A stretch of DNA of 64,000 bases from Clostridium minihomine (GCF_900240385.1 NZ_OEQH01000001.1:310001-374000); one strand, 5' to 3'; shown: positions 1 through 7,978, counted from the first letter of the stretch. Program-made: numbers and translations. Notes: generated by a model not told the origin, from the letters alone.

Positions 1-199
1 TTCCGCTGGCTCTGGCATAACCGTCGGCGGCATGTGCCGCGCCTTGTTCGTGGGCGGTTTCCACATGAGTAATCCGGCCCTGGTATTCGTACAGGGCGTC
101 GTAAATGTTTAGCACGGCTCCACCGGGATATCCAAATACGGTGGTGGCGTCCTGTTCCAACAAGCATTCCATAATGATTTGCGCACCGGTTAACAGCAT
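1..199 (-). CDS. ilvB: Acetolactate synthase large subunit, 5' part only (runs off window start)
   Basis: This is the first 66 codons of a thiamine-diphosphate enzyme that condenses pyruvate (or pyruvate plus 2-ketobutyrate) in branched-chain amino acid synthesis. The visible N-terminus reads MLLTGAQIIMECLLEQ and continues with a VFGYPGGAVLNIYDALY stretch and a later HEQGAAHAADGYARASG stretch, which contains the conserved Glu (HE) that activates the cofactor in this family. An AGGAGG box lies 7 bases before the ATG. An Ile-type T-box leader directly upstream supports a branched-chain role. The rest of the gene is outside the window, so the choice between IlvB and another ThDP enzyme rests on these motifs and the leader. 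Confidence 0.9.
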   Translation of the reverse strand, partial: MLLTGAQIIMECLLEQDATTVFGYPGGAVLNIYDALYEYQGRITHVETAHEQGAAHAADGYARASG

Positions 200-264
200 G
201 TTTTTTCCTCCTGTAGCGTTTTTTCTGATTCGGCGATTATAGGGTCAGGAAACTTTTAAAAACG

Positions 265-540
265 AAAAAAGCCCTCGCCTCTGGAAAACCAGAGGCGAGG
301 GCTGAAAGCTCCCGCGGTACCACTCTGTATTACTGCCATTTGGCAGTCACTCGCTGCATATCCAACAATATGCTCCCCGGTAACGGAGGGAGGCCGGGCA
401 ACACTTACTACCCAAAGGGTTCAGCTGCCTGCTCCAGGGTGATGTCCTGCAAACGCCCCGCTGTCTCGCACCAACCGACAGCTCTCTGGAAGGACGGTAC
501 TTTGCATTCGTGTCCCTTTCAAAGCAATTTTTTATTATTA
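265..540 (-). promoter_or_regulatory. T-box leader of ilvB, isoleucine specifier
   Basis: On the minus strand the leader carries the T-box core AGAGTGGTACCGCG (about 316-329) followed by a GC-rich terminator hairpin whose arms are AGCCCTCGCCTCTGG and its complement, ending in a T run (264-304). Upstream is a stem I with the usual CCTGGAG context. The triplet before it is ATC at 443-441, which I read as an Ile specifier. Uncharged tRNA-Ile should pair with the specifier and the T-box bulge and favour the antiterminator, so that ilvB is read when isoleucine is short. The specifier assignment is by position and was not modelled. Confidence 0.93.
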
Positions 541-543
541 ACA

Positions 544-572
544 ATCATATGCGCTGTGCCGTAATTTGTCAA
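544..572 (-). promoter_or_regulatory. Sigma-A-type promoter of the ilvB leader
   Basis: On the minus strand there is a perfect TTGACA at 572-567, a 17-base spacer and TATGAT at 549-544, placing the start of transcription a few bases before the T-box stem I. Confidence 0.8.
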
Positions 573-655
573 GCAAAGCGAAACAGAAAAAGAAAAATTG
601 TTTAAAAGCAAAATACCGTTCAGCAATTTTCTGCCGTTTTTGGGCAAAACGGCAA

Positions 656-1348
656 TTACCGATCACCTAAAATAACAGAGAGAATTCCGCACAGGATTCC
701 ACCGATGGGGAATACAACCCATCCCGGATGCCACAATTGGAACAGAAAACCTAAAATCAAATATACGGCGGTTGCTGTCAGCATAATGGCTCCGCTGAGC
801 CGCCCGACCAGTTCGTTTTGGGGGCTGTTTTTGGGGGAGTCCCCAAAAGTGGCAGAAGAGCGGGTATATGATTCCATTTGTTCATCCAGATGATTTTTCT
901 GAATCCCGAAAAATACAAAAATGCCAACGCCGATGGCGATCATGATGAAAAATGCAATGGTAGAAAGGTAGCCGTCGCCAAACATAGCTTCAAAAGCCTG
1001 CTGAAAAATAATGGCCAGAATACAGCATAGAACCCCCACGGTCACTGCAACGGCAAAAATACGGTTGAACTGTTCATACCGAATACGAAAATCTTCGGGA
1101 ACCGCCGGATAGGAGGGTGGGACAAATTCCGAGCCTTCCGGGATTCCCAACTCTCGGCGAATTTCTTCGATGCTTCCAAATTCTGCTATGACCAGGCCAA
1201 AGGCTTCGTTTTCATTTTTTCCTTCCCGGATCAAATTCTCATATGCTTCCTCCATGCTCTCGATAATGTGCAGTTTCATTTCAACCACTTCTTTGGTACG
1301 AGGCAGAGAGGAAAAAGAATTTTCTACATAAATTCGGATTTTACTCAT
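656..1348 (-). CDS. HAAS (DUF1700-like / permease-prefix) membrane protein
   Basis: The N-terminal ~75 residues (MSKIRIYVENSFSSLP...) resemble the helical HAAS or permease-prefix domain: a short helical bundle with the EFGSIEEIRRELG signature. About four hydrophobic segments follow (IFAVAVTVGVLCCILAIIF, a YLSTIAFFIMIAIG segment, then two near the C-terminus ending ...GGILCGILSVILG). Such proteins are typically encoded next to PadR regulators, as here, and the two genes overlap by 8 bases. An AGGAG box precedes the ATG at 1348; an upstream in-frame start would lie inside the PadR gene and lacks a ribosome site. The molecular role is unknown; a membrane-stress or envelope function controlled by the PadR partner is inference. 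Confidence 0.8.
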   Translation of the reverse strand: MSKIRIYVENSFSSLPRTKEVVEMKLHIIESMEEAYENLIREGKNENEAFGLVIAEFGSIEEIRRELGIPEGSEFVPPSYPAVPEDFRIRYEQFNRIFAVAVTVGVLCCILAIIFQQAFEAMFGDGYLSTIAFFIMIAIGVGIFVFFGIQKNHLDEQMESYTRSSATFGDSPKNSPQNELVGRLSGAIMLTATAVYLILGFLFQLWHPGWVVFPIGGILCGILSVILGDR

Positions 1349-1688
1349 GGCTTTTCTCCTCTTTCTCAGATGTAAAATAATCAACCACTTGCTTTGTCAG
1401 CTGCCATTCGGCGCATTTTTCTTGATAATAGGCCCGGCCCGCAGCGGTAATCGTAAAATACGTTCGGGGCTTTCCAAAGGATTCGGATCCATGGTAGCTG
1501 GCAATATAACCATTTTTTTCTAATCGGTTAATGGCGGAATACAAGGTGGTTTCTTTCATGCTGTAATTTCCCTTAGTACGCGTTTGAATTTCTTTTGAAA
1601 TTTCATATCCATAAGAATCATGCTCCAGCAGCAAAAACAGGATGATGATATCGTTATAGCCGCGCATGACATCGCTGCCAATCAACAC
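1341..1688 (-). CDS. PadR-family transcriptional regulator
   Basis: Small winged-helix repressor. The sequence MRGYNDIIILFLLLEHDSYGYEISKEIQ and the later TTLYSAINRLEKNGYI and GKPRTYFTIT stretches are the PadR recognition helix and beta wing. I place the start at a GTG (VLIGSDVMRGY...) because GGGAG lies 8 bases upstream and this N-terminus is common in clostridial PadR proteins; a longer ORF to 1742 has no ribosome site. It overlaps the HAAS membrane gene by 8 bases (stop and start interleaved), so the pair is translationally coupled and the regulator probably controls its own operon. The inducer is not known. Confidence 0.88.
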   Translation of the reverse strand: MLIGSDVMRGYNDIIILFLLLEHDSYGYEISKEIQTRTKGNYSMKETTLYSAINRLEKNGYIASYHGSESFGKPRTYFTITAAGRAYYQEKCAEWQLTKQVVDYFTSEKEEKSHE

Positions 1689-1839
1689 TATTCGCTCTCC
1701 CTTCACTACTACGTCTGATGAAGTAATTACACTATAACACAACTACTACGACAAGTAAAGTAATTTTTAAAAACTTGACAATTTCTTTTGTTTTAAAGTA
1801 AAATACTTTTAACTTAAAACTTTTTTAGGAGTATGAAAA

Positions 1840-2310
1840 ATGAATTCTCTTCAGCAAGAAGAGCTGAATTACTTTTTTGCAGAAACGTTTAATAAAATTT
1901 TGCAATATGAGGAAGCAGCACTTTCTTATGGGGATGCGGCAGGTCTGAGCGTAAAGGAACTGCATACATTGGAAGCTGTGGCACATTTGCAGGAAAAAAA
2001 TGAAAACACCATGTCTAAAATTGCTGCGCGGCTGGCCATCAGTGTGGGCGCACTGACCACAGCCGTGGGTGTTTTGGTGGGAAAAGGATGTTTGGAACGT
2101 CGAAGCTGTCCCGATGACAGGCGGGTAGTGCAGGTGGTTCTGACAGAAAAGGGAAAAAGAGCGGAGCGTCAGCATCGCAGATTTCATCAAGAGATGGTTC
2201 AGATGATAGGGAATTCCCTTTCAGAAGAGCGGCTGAACTCTTTGCTGGAATCCCTGAAAATTTTGAGTCATTTTTTTGATCAGAAAAAGGAAGGCGGAGA
2301 CACAGCATGA
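1840..2310 (+). CDS. MarR-family transcriptional regulator
   Basis: A 156-residue winged-helix protein with the MarR layout: an N-terminal dimerisation helix, then LHTLEAVAHLQ, a recognition helix in TMSKIAARLAISVGALTTAVGVLV, and a wing with RRSCPDDRRVVQVVLTEKG (the DxRxxxxxLT motif). A TTTAGGAG box precedes the ATG. The stop codon overlaps the start of the downstream degV gene (ATGA), so the two are co-translated. A fatty-acid-linked role like that of FabT, another MarR protein, would fit the DegV partner but is inference. Confidence 0.88.
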   Translation: MNSLQQEELNYFFAETFNKILQYEEAALSYGDAAGLSVKELHTLEAVAHLQEKNENTMSKIAARLAISVGALTTAVGVLVGKGCLERRSCPDDRRVVQVVLTEKGKRAERQHRRFHQEMVQMIGNSLSEERLNSLLESLKILSHFFDQKKEGGDTA

Positions 2311-3122
2311 GCGTAAAAATCATTACGGACAGCACGGCAGATATTTCGGTGGAAGAGGCCCAAAAGGCCGGGATACAAATTGTTCCGCTGACAGTTCATT
2401 TTGGCGACGAACAGTATGTGGATAAGTTCACCATTACCAATGAGGAATTTTATGAAAAGCTCAATGGAGATGTGATGCCCACCACCACACAGGTGAGCCC
2501 CCAAAGCTTTTTGGACGTTTATGCGGAATATCCCGATGACGATATTGTGGGGATTTTTATTTCTCAAAAGCTTAGCGGAACCTATCAATCGGCTGTGATT
2601 GCAAAAGAAGAATGCGGCCGGGATAATATTTATCCCATTGATTCCGCAACGGTTACTGCCGGCATGGCTTTGTTGGTGCGCGAAGCGGTGCGCCTGCGGG
2701 ATGAGGGCCTCAGCGGCAAAGAGATCAGCGAAAAAATTACTGCTTTGACTCAAAAAGTGGAAATGATGGCTGTATTTAACACCATGAAATATCTGGTGAA
2801 GGGCGGCCGGATTTCCAGCACCAAAGGAGTGCTGGGCAACCTGCTTGGAATCAAGCCGATTATTCAGGTGAAAGACGGAGTGTTGGAACCGATTGGCAAA
2901 GAACGCGGCATGAAAAAAGCATGCGACTTTGTTGTGGAACGGCTTGGCCGGATGGAGAATCTGGAGAATTCGATGCCCATTGCTTATGCTCACAGCTTTA
3001 ATTTGCAGGATATTGCCTTTTTAAAACAAGCGTTGGGCGAAGGGGAAACCTTTGAGATGGGAAGTGTGGTTGGAACCCACGCAGGCCCCGGTGCTGTGAT
3101 TGTGGCTTATTTTTTAAAGTAA
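2307..3122 (+). CDS. DegV family fatty-acid-binding protein
   Basis: A 271-residue protein with the complete two-domain DegV fold: IITDSTADISVE at the N-terminus, the loop MPTTTQVSPQSF, the lipid-pocket motif KLSGTYQSA, the YLVKGGRIS motif and the C-terminal HAGPGAVIV segment. In Firmicutes these proteins (FakB-type) hold a fatty acid and present it to the kinase FakA for phosphorylation and phospholipid synthesis. No kinase gene is adjacent. The gene is coupled to a MarR regulator by an ATGA overlap and ends in a strong hairpin terminator. Confidence 0.92.
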   Translation: MSVKIITDSTADISVEEAQKAGIQIVPLTVHFGDEQYVDKFTITNEEFYEKLNGDVMPTTTQVSPQSFLDVYAEYPDDDIVGIFISQKLSGTYQSAVIAKEECGRDNIYPIDSATVTAGMALLVREAVRLRDEGLSGKEISEKITALTQKVEMMAVFNTMKYLVKGGRISSTKGVLGNLLGIKPIIQVKDGVLEPIGKERGMKKACDFVVERLGRMENLENSMPIAYAHSFNLQDIAFLKQALGEGETFEMGSVVGTHAGPGAVIVAYFLK

Positions 3123-3151
3123 TGGGAAATTAACGGAATCTTAAATAAAAT

Positions 3152-3185
3152 AAAAAAGTCCCGGATGTGATTCCGGGACTTTTTT
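3152..3185. terminator. Bidirectional terminator between degV and the araC-type gene
   Basis: A stem AAAAAAGTCCCGGA / TTCCGGGACTTTTTT with a short loop gives T runs on both strands between two convergent genes. Confidence 0.92.
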
Positions 3186-3207
3186 CTGTATTTAATTTAA
3201 TTACAGC

Positions 3208-4035
3208 TTACAGCCGATTCACATTGGCTGTGGAAGAACGAAACTTTCCGGGAGCAACGCCGGTATGTTTTTTAAACGCACGAATGAAATTATTGGAGTT
3301 GCCAAACCCACATTCCACAGCGATTTCTGCAATGGGCTTATTGGTGTTCCACAACAGATCTTTGGCATAGGAAAGGCGGTTCATAAGCAAAAACTGCTTG
3401 GGGCTGTAGCCGGTTAGCGCTTTAAAGCTGTGGGACAAATAAAATACACTGATGTAAAACTGTTCCGCTAAATCTTTGATTTGGATATCTTCCAAATAGT
3501 GTTCCTCTAAATATTTTTTCACTTCATAAATATGAGAGGAATGTCTGCCTTCGTGAGAAGCAAACTGGCTTGCCGAACGGCGGTAAGCCAAAATGAGAGA
3601 TTGCTGAAGAAAAGAAATCATATAATCCCCCCGATAGGGGCGAAAACGAGAACTTTCCCTTTCCATTCCTGCAAAGAGGATCTCAGCATCCTGCCGGCAG
3701 TCATTCAAGTTAAAGGCAGTAAAGCTTTCTGGGGAATGGTGCTGGAATACCGACATAAAAGGGCTGTCCGGCAAAATATCGTGAATTTTTGACGGCTGAA
3801 TTGTCACCAGATACCTTTGATAAGGAAGCTCCAATACTTCCAGAGAACACTCATCCAGGTTGCTGAGAAATAACATATATCCTTCGCTCACAATATAATT
3901 TACTCCATTTACGGTCAGCCGAATTTTCCCCCGCTTAATATAAATCTGGCGGTAAACATTAAAATACAGCTGCTGAATGGGCATGTCAGAATCAGCGTAT
4001 GTGCAGTCAATCGCTAGATCCAGCTGCGGTTCCAT
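3208..4035 (-). CDS. AraC-family transcriptional regulator
   Basis: A 275-residue protein. The N-terminal ~150 residues form a probable cupin-like sensor (QLYFNVYRQIYIKRGKIRLTVNG...). The C-terminal ~100 residues carry the double helix-turn-helix: first IQIKDLAEQFYISVFYLSHSFKALTGYSPKQFL, then PIAEIAVECGFGNSNNFIRAFKKHTGVAPGKFR, which matches the AraC signature. AAGGAGG precedes the ATG. It stands alone, convergent with degV, so its target is not obvious from context. The ligand cannot be read from the sequence. Confidence 0.92.
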   Translation of the reverse strand: MEPQLDLAIDCTYADSDMPIQQLYFNVYRQIYIKRGKIRLTVNGVNYIVSEGYMLFLSNLDECSLEVLELPYQRYLVTIQPSKIHDILPDSPFMSVFQHHSPESFTAFNLNDCRQDAEILFAGMERESSRFRPYRGDYMISFLQQSLILAYRRSASQFASHEGRHSSHIYEVKKYLEEHYLEDIQIKDLAEQFYISVFYLSHSFKALTGYSPKQFLLMNRLSYAKDLLWNTNKPIAEIAVECGFGNSNNFIRAFKKHTGVAPGKFRSSTANVNRL

Positions 4036-4163
4036 AAAAAACCTCCTTTTCCCTTTTTCCTGTTATGCAATTCACCATGATCCTATCAATTGCTTCCTTG
4101 GGCATGGCCGCCGATTGCTCCAGCCGAAGGAACCACAAAATGAGGTGTAAAAAGAAAGCGGTG

Positions 4164-4186
4164 AAAAAACCGGTAACTTTACCGGG
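4164..4186 (-). terminator. Terminator of the AlkD-like gene
   Basis: On the minus strand CCGGTAA and TTACCGG arms are followed by TTTTTTC. The upstream arm overlaps the stop codon of the gene it ends. Confidence 0.75.
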
Positions 4187-4907
4187 AAAAATCGGACGGA
4201 CGTTTTAATGTCCGAATCACCGACTTTACATTTTCATCAATTTGACGAGACTCCACAATCTTTTGCAGTGCTTTATTATGGGTAAAATCGTCCAGAGTAT
4301 TTTGTTTGAAGTAACGAAGGGCAAGCTCCGGATTGACTGCGCAGCACATGGAAAGATTCCATGCCACCGCCATTTTGGCATAATACCCTGTGGACCGAAC
4401 TTGGTTCATTTTCAGAAAAATACGTTCCAGGTTTTGTTCGCTGCAATAGTGATCCAGCAGCATTACAACCCCAAATCGGCAGTGAAATTCCTGTTCACTG
4501 GCCAGATACGGCTGTAAAAAATCCCAGACAAGTTCCGGCTCGCGCTTTGCCAGACGGAATCCGGCACAGAAACTGTCGCATACCGACCAATTGTTAATTT
4601 TAGGAACAAAATCCGCGGTATGGGCAAGCAGCTCGAAAGGATCTGCTTTGGCATAGCTGATCACCAGCCCCTGAAGCATGGTTTCCTCAAAAGTATCGTC
4701 TGCTGCATTCGCCAGATAAGTGCGCCAGTCTTCTTTTGCGATTTGCCGTGCCAGCTGCCGAAGCAGAGGAAGCCGCACCCCTAACAGATTGGGGGTTCCA
4801 GGCAAAAGCTTTGCGATAAATTCCCGGTAAGGCTCGTCCGCCAGCTGTTCCAGCTGAAAGCGGATTGGCAGGGTACCGTCCCATTGCGGCAAGTTCCGGT
4901 TTCCCAT
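4179..4907 (-). CDS. DNA alkylation repair protein (AlkD-like, HEAT-like repeats)
   Basis: About 242 residues. The sequence has the AlkD/AlkC signature features: GTPNLLGVRLPLLRQLARQI near the N-terminus, FEETMLQGLVISYAK, then INNWSVCDSFC and RFGVVMLLDHY, typical of the tandem helical repeats that wrap alkylated DNA and release 3- or 7-alkylpurines. The W and D of NNWSVCD correspond to the conserved active-site surface of the family. I use the ATG at 4907, which has GGGGGA 7 bases upstream; a TTG two codons earlier is less well placed. It is monocistronic with its own terminator. Confidence 0.88.
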   Translation of the reverse strand: MGNRNLPQWDGTLPIRFQLEQLADEPYREFIAKLLPGTPNLLGVRLPLLRQLARQIAKEDWRTYLANAADDTFEETMLQGLVISYAKADPFELLAHTADFVPKINNWSVCDSFCAGFRLAKREPELVWDFLQPYLASEQEFHCRFGVVMLLDHYCSEQNLERIFLKMNQVRSTGYYAKMAVAWNLSMCCAVNPELALRYFKQNTLDDFTHNKALQKIVESRQIDENVKSVIRTLKRPSDFSR

Positions 4908-5100
4908 GATCAAATCCCCCTTAACCGAGCCTCAGTTTCACAAAAAGAAATCCAATGTACTTTCCTTTACCACATTAATATAGTTTCAGCATAACAGTTT
5001 GCACTATAAAAATCAATAAAAAGTGGTTATTTTATGGTGGATCTTAAGAATCTTATCAGAAAAGGATGCTTTTTTTCGCTCTCTTGATGAAATGTTTTTC

Positions 5101-5664
5101 TTAAATAACGTTTAGGTGCTCTAAAAGAATTTTGGTTCCAATTAAAACCAGAGTGCACCCGCCCAGCAGCTGTGCTTTGTTTCTGGCTGCGGCACCGAAG
5201 CGATTCCCCAGAAGGACTCCGGCAAACGAAATGGTCAATGTAATGATTCCGATTAAAAATACAGAGACAGCAATATCTACCTGCAAAAATGCAAAGGTAA
5301 TTCCAACGGCCAAAGCGTCAATGCTAGTGGCAATTGCCAGCACCAGCAGTTCCCATAAAGGCAAATCCTGTGGACAGTTTTCCACGTCCTCTTTCTGAAA
5401 AGCATCATACAGCATTTTGCCGCCGATTACTGCCAAAAGAAAGAAAGCGATCCAATGATCTACCTGTACAATCAAGTGTTGAAACTGACGGCCCACCAGC
5501 CACCCCACAAAGGGCATTAAGGCTTGGAATCCGCCAAAGAACACCGCAATGATCGTTGCTTTTCGATAGCTTAGTGTTTTCATGGACAGCCCCTTACATA
5601 ACGCCACCGCAAAGGCATCCATCGAAAGTCCTATGGCGACCAAAAACAATTCTTGCAAACTCAT
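5101..5664 (-). CDS. mntP: Manganese efflux pump MntP
   Basis: A 187-residue integral membrane protein with six predicted segments in two inverted halves. The conserved acidic motifs SMDAFAVALCKGL in helix 1 and SIDALAVGITFAF in helix 4 contain the Asp residues that bind Mn2+ in this family. Length and motifs match MntP (YebN). The start was moved to the ATG at 5664, which has TTTGGAGG at the right distance; a longer ORF reading through the riboswitch is not real. The yybP-ykoY riboswitch immediately upstream independently points to manganese-induced export. Confidence 0.95.
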   Translation of the reverse strand: MSLQELFLVAIGLSMDAFAVALCKGLSMKTLSYRKATIIAVFFGGFQALMPFVGWLVGRQFQHLIVQVDHWIAFFLLAVIGGKMLYDAFQKEDVENCPQDLPLWELLVLAIATSIDALAVGITFAFLQVDIAVSVFLIGIITLTISFAGVLLGNRFGAAARNKAQLLGGCTLVLIGTKILLEHLNVI

Positions 5665-5684
5665 TCTTTTTACCTCCAAAAAAA

Positions 5685-5845
5685 TAGTAGATACGGCTGA
5701 CGCCATACCTACTCTGTTTTGGAAGAATAGACGCATGTACAGCCGTATCGCCATACATGAGTCTCGTTATTAAAGACAAACCAGACCAAAATCTTGGTCA
5801 GTGTGTTGATTTGCCACGCAGAATCTGCGCTAACTACTCCCTCAT
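5685..5845 (-). promoter_or_regulatory. yybP-ykoY manganese riboswitch upstream of mntP
   Basis: On the minus strand the leader starts with GAGGGAGTAG, followed by a variable helix and ACGAGACTCATGTATGGCGATACGGCTG, the conserved GGGGAGUAG and GAGAC-type elements of the yybP-ykoY aptamer. GATACGGCTG near the aptamer end can pair with CAGCCGTATC just before TACTATTTTTTT, so the switch probably works by transcription termination, relieved when Mn2+ folds the aptamer. The class was recognised by eye, not by covariance search. Confidence 0.85.
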
Positions 5846-5860
5846 GAAAAATGTCGTTCC

Positions 5861-5889
5861 ATTGTAGCATAAAAGGGACAAACTCGCAA
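5861..5889 (-). promoter_or_regulatory. Promoter of the mntP riboswitch
   Basis: Minus-strand TTGCGA (5889-5884), 17-base spacer, TACAAT (5866-5861), just ahead of the aptamer. Confidence 0.65.
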
Positions 5890-6070
5890 GGGTAATTTTA
5901 TCAATTGGCTGCGAAATCCCGAAGAGGATGGGAATATTTCGGATGCTGACAGCACCCGAAGCACAAAAAATCCCATCAAAATACGACAGAGATGACTTGA
6001 GGCGCAAAAAAAAAACGACCAAACATGCCGTTTCTTGCAATATACCTTGGGCTAAAAACATTAAGTTAGG

Positions 6071-6106
6071 AAAAATCCTCCGAAATGGCCTAGGTCGGAG
6101 GATTTT
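6071..6106 (-). terminator. Terminator of the AbrB-type gene
   Basis: AAAAATCCTCCGA and TCGGAGGATTTT arms with a loop of about 11 bases; a T run follows on the minus strand. The stretch from here to the mntP promoter holds no convincing gene. Confidence 0.88.
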
Positions 6107-6140
6107 ACAATCTGTTAATGCTGCTTGCAGAGAACACAGA

Positions 6141-6401
6141 TTATTCTGTTTCTTCCTCTAACCTTTTTGCTAGTCTTTCCATGCATTTGTGACAGACGTT
6201 ATGTTCCTTAAATTTGTTGATGCGGTCCATGCTGCCACAGAAGATGCAGGAAGGTTGGTACTTTTTCAGTACAATCGCGTTATCCTCCACAAAAATTTCC
6301 AACGAATCCTTTTCTGTGATGCTTAAAGTGGACCTCAGTTCCTTCGGCAGAACGATACGTCCGAACATATCGACCGGCCGAACAATTCCCGTAGACTTCA
6401 T
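6141..6401 (-). CDS. Small AbrB/SpoVT-type regulator with Cys4 tail
   Basis: An 86-residue protein. Residues 1-50 are a SpoVT-AbrB swapped-hairpin DNA-binding domain (MKSTGIVRPVDMFGRIVLPKELR, then DSLEIFVEDNAIVLKKY). The tail adds CIFCG and CHKC, a CxxC-x18-CxxC pattern able to hold one Zn2+. It is too short for SpoVT, which has an extra GAF domain. The start at 6401 has AGGAGG 7 bases upstream; two codons earlier another ATG touches the box. It has its own strong promoter and terminator. AbrB-type proteins act as transition-state or sporulation regulators; the exact target is unknown. Confidence 0.88.
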   Translation of the reverse strand: MKSTGIVRPVDMFGRIVLPKELRSTLSITEKDSLEIFVEDNAIVLKKYQPSCIFCGSMDRINKFKEHNVCHKCMERLAKRLEEETE

Positions 6402-6459
6402 CGTCATTCCTCCTAAATAATACAAGTAAAGATGTCAAATACCGTTGTATTATGCTTCT

Positions 6460-6488
6460 ATAATACCTTTTTTTGGCATTTCTGTCAA
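6460..6488 (-). promoter_or_regulatory. Promoter of the AbrB-type gene
   Basis: Minus-strand perfect TTGACA (6488-6483), 17-base spacer, TATTAT (6465-6460). A second TTGACA lies about 25 bases closer to the gene. Confidence 0.78.
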
Positions 6489-6635
6489 TTGATAATAAGT
6501 GAATAATTTTTAAATTTCGGCGGAACTGTTTGTAAAAACATACTAATTTTACCAAATTTTGCCTACTATTTTCGACAGAATCCCCGTAGGAATGGAACCG
6601 AAAGTCCGTACATATGTATAGTATGGGTGAGAAAA

Positions 6636-7220
6636 ATGATGAATTACATTTGGGCAGGTATGATTCTTTTCAGCTGTGTTTGCGCACTTTTGACGGGACG
6701 GCTTCCGGAACTTTCAGATGCCGTTTTGTCGGGGGCTGCGGGAGCAGTGCAGCTGGTTATTGTGTTGTTGGGGATGATGTGTGTTTGGACAGGGCTGATG
6801 AAGATTGCCGATGCCGGCGGAATGACCAGCCTGTTAAGCCGATTGTTTTATCCGGTTATGAAACGGTTGTTCCCGCGTTATTCCAAAGACAGCCCGGCCA
6901 TGAAAGCAATTTGCATGAATATTACCGCCAACCTGCTGGGGCTGGGCAATGCAGCCACCCCATTGGGAATTGCCGCCATGAAAGAAATGAGTAAGGTAAA
7001 TGGGGGAAAGCCCGAAGCGGATAATAATATGGTAATGTTTGTGGTCATCAACACGGCTTCTATTCAGCTGATTCCCACATTTATGGGGACGCTGCGGGCG
7101 CAGTACGGTTCCGCAAACCCGTTTGATATTGTGCCGGCTGTGTGGCTGGCCTCGATTTTATCGCTTGGGCTGGGGATTCTGGCTGCAAAAGTGCTGGAAG
7201 GGCGTGAAAAGCTTGGCTGA
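6636..7220 (+). CDS. spmA: Spore maturation protein A
   Basis: About 194 residues, very hydrophobic, with a nucleoside-recognition (Gate) domain: NYIWAGMILFSCVCALLTGRLPELSDAV at the start, GMTSLLSRLFYPVMKRLFP and the conserved NITANLLGLGNAATPLGI and INTASIQLIPT motifs. In Bacillus SpmA and SpmB are needed for core dehydration of the spore. Start is uncertain by a few codons: ATG at 6636, ATG at 6639 and an upstream GTG all sit near GGTGAG. A CATATGTA box just upstream could be a mother-cell sigma-E-type -10 element, which is inference. It overlaps spmB by 17 bases. Confidence 0.93.
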   Translation: MMNYIWAGMILFSCVCALLTGRLPELSDAVLSGAAGAVQLVIVLLGMMCVWTGLMKIADAGGMTSLLSRLFYPVMKRLFPRYSKDSPAMKAICMNITANLLGLGNAATPLGIAAMKEMSKVNGGKPEADNNMVMFVVINTASIQLIPTFMGTLRAQYGSANPFDIVPAVWLASILSLGLGILAAKVLEGREKLG

Positions 7221-7734
7221 GTTTGGGGTGGTGATCGTTCCCGCCACCGTATTCTTTATTATTGTGTTCGGATTTGTCCGAAAAGTACCGGTGTTTGACA
7301 CCTTTGTCATGGGGGCGAAAGAAGGGGCAATTTCCTGTTTTGAGGTTCTGCCGTCTTTGGTGGGATTGATGCTTGCCGTTAATATGCTCAGTGCATCTGG
7401 CGCACTGGATCTGCTTTCTTCCTTTTTAAAGCCCATGGCCGAACTTTTGGGGCTTCCGTCTGAGGTGATGCCCCTGGCCATGATGCGTCCTGTTTCGGGA
7501 AGCGGATCCAACGCGCTTTTGCTTCAGCTGTTTGAAACCTATGGCCCCGACAGTTTTATCGGCCGTGTGGCCTCGGTCATGAACGGCTCCACAGAAACCA
7601 CTTTTTACGCAATTGCTGTCTATTTTGGGGCAGTGGGAATTAAAAAGACAAGGCACACCATTCCCGCAGCACTGACGGCAGATTTGGCAGGGTATGTGGC
7701 GTCTGTGTGGGCAGTGCGAATCCTGTTTTTATAA
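7204..7734 (+). CDS. spmB: Spore maturation protein B
   Basis: About 176 residues with the second Gate domain of the pair: EFGVVIVPATVFFIIVFGFVRKVPVFDTFVMGAKEG, then LPSLVGLMLAVNMLSASGALD, PLAMMRPVSGSGSNALL and MNGSTETTFYAIAVYFG. I choose a GTG start at 7204, preceded by GGAAGG and overlapping the end of spmA; a TTG nine bases later is possible. An open frame further upstream is only the shadow of spmA. SpmA and SpmB are expected to form a membrane complex during spore maturation. Confidence 0.93.
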   Translation: MKSLAEFGVVIVPATVFFIIVFGFVRKVPVFDTFVMGAKEGAISCFEVLPSLVGLMLAVNMLSASGALDLLSSFLKPMAELLGLPSEVMPLAMMRPVSGSGSNALLLQLFETYGPDSFIGRVASVMNGSTETTFYAIAVYFGAVGIKKTRHTIPAALTADLAGYVASVWAVRILFL

Positions 7735-7773
7735 AAATACCGGCCGCAAAATACAATGAAATCAGAAAGAAAA

Positions 7774-7817
7774 CGGCAGACCTGAAAAAGCGGGGTTCTG
7801 CCGATTTTTATTTTTTA
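7774..7817 (+). terminator. Terminator of spmAB
   Basis: CGGCAGACC / GGTTCTGCCG arms with an A-rich loop, followed by ATTTTTATTTTTT. Confidence 0.8.
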
Positions 7818-7912
7818 AAGTGAAAAAAGACAGCAAATAATGAAAAATTCACTGGAAATACCCCTTTTTTATAAAAAAACAGACTTTGTGTCGAAATTAA
7901 ACAGCAAAGGTA

Positions 7913-7941
7913 TTGCGCATTAGTCGGTATTTGGGTATAAT
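7913..7941 (+). promoter_or_regulatory. Promoter of coaX
   Basis: TTGCGC, 17-base spacer, perfect TATAAT, 38 bases before the start codon. Confidence 0.7.
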
Positions 7942-7978
7942 AACGTTCGTGAAAAACGTAGAGGGGGGAAGAAAATTC

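Noticed and set aside
340-564. Short open frames on both strands over the ilvB leader
   Set aside because: The region is explained by the T-box and its promoter, and the frames have no ribosome site.
2280-2993. A 237-codon open frame antisense to degV
   Set aside because: Antisense shadow; degV is complete with all family motifs on the other strand.
5834-6061. A 75-codon minus-strand frame upstream of the Mn riboswitch
   Set aside because: It runs through the mntP promoter and has no ribosome site.
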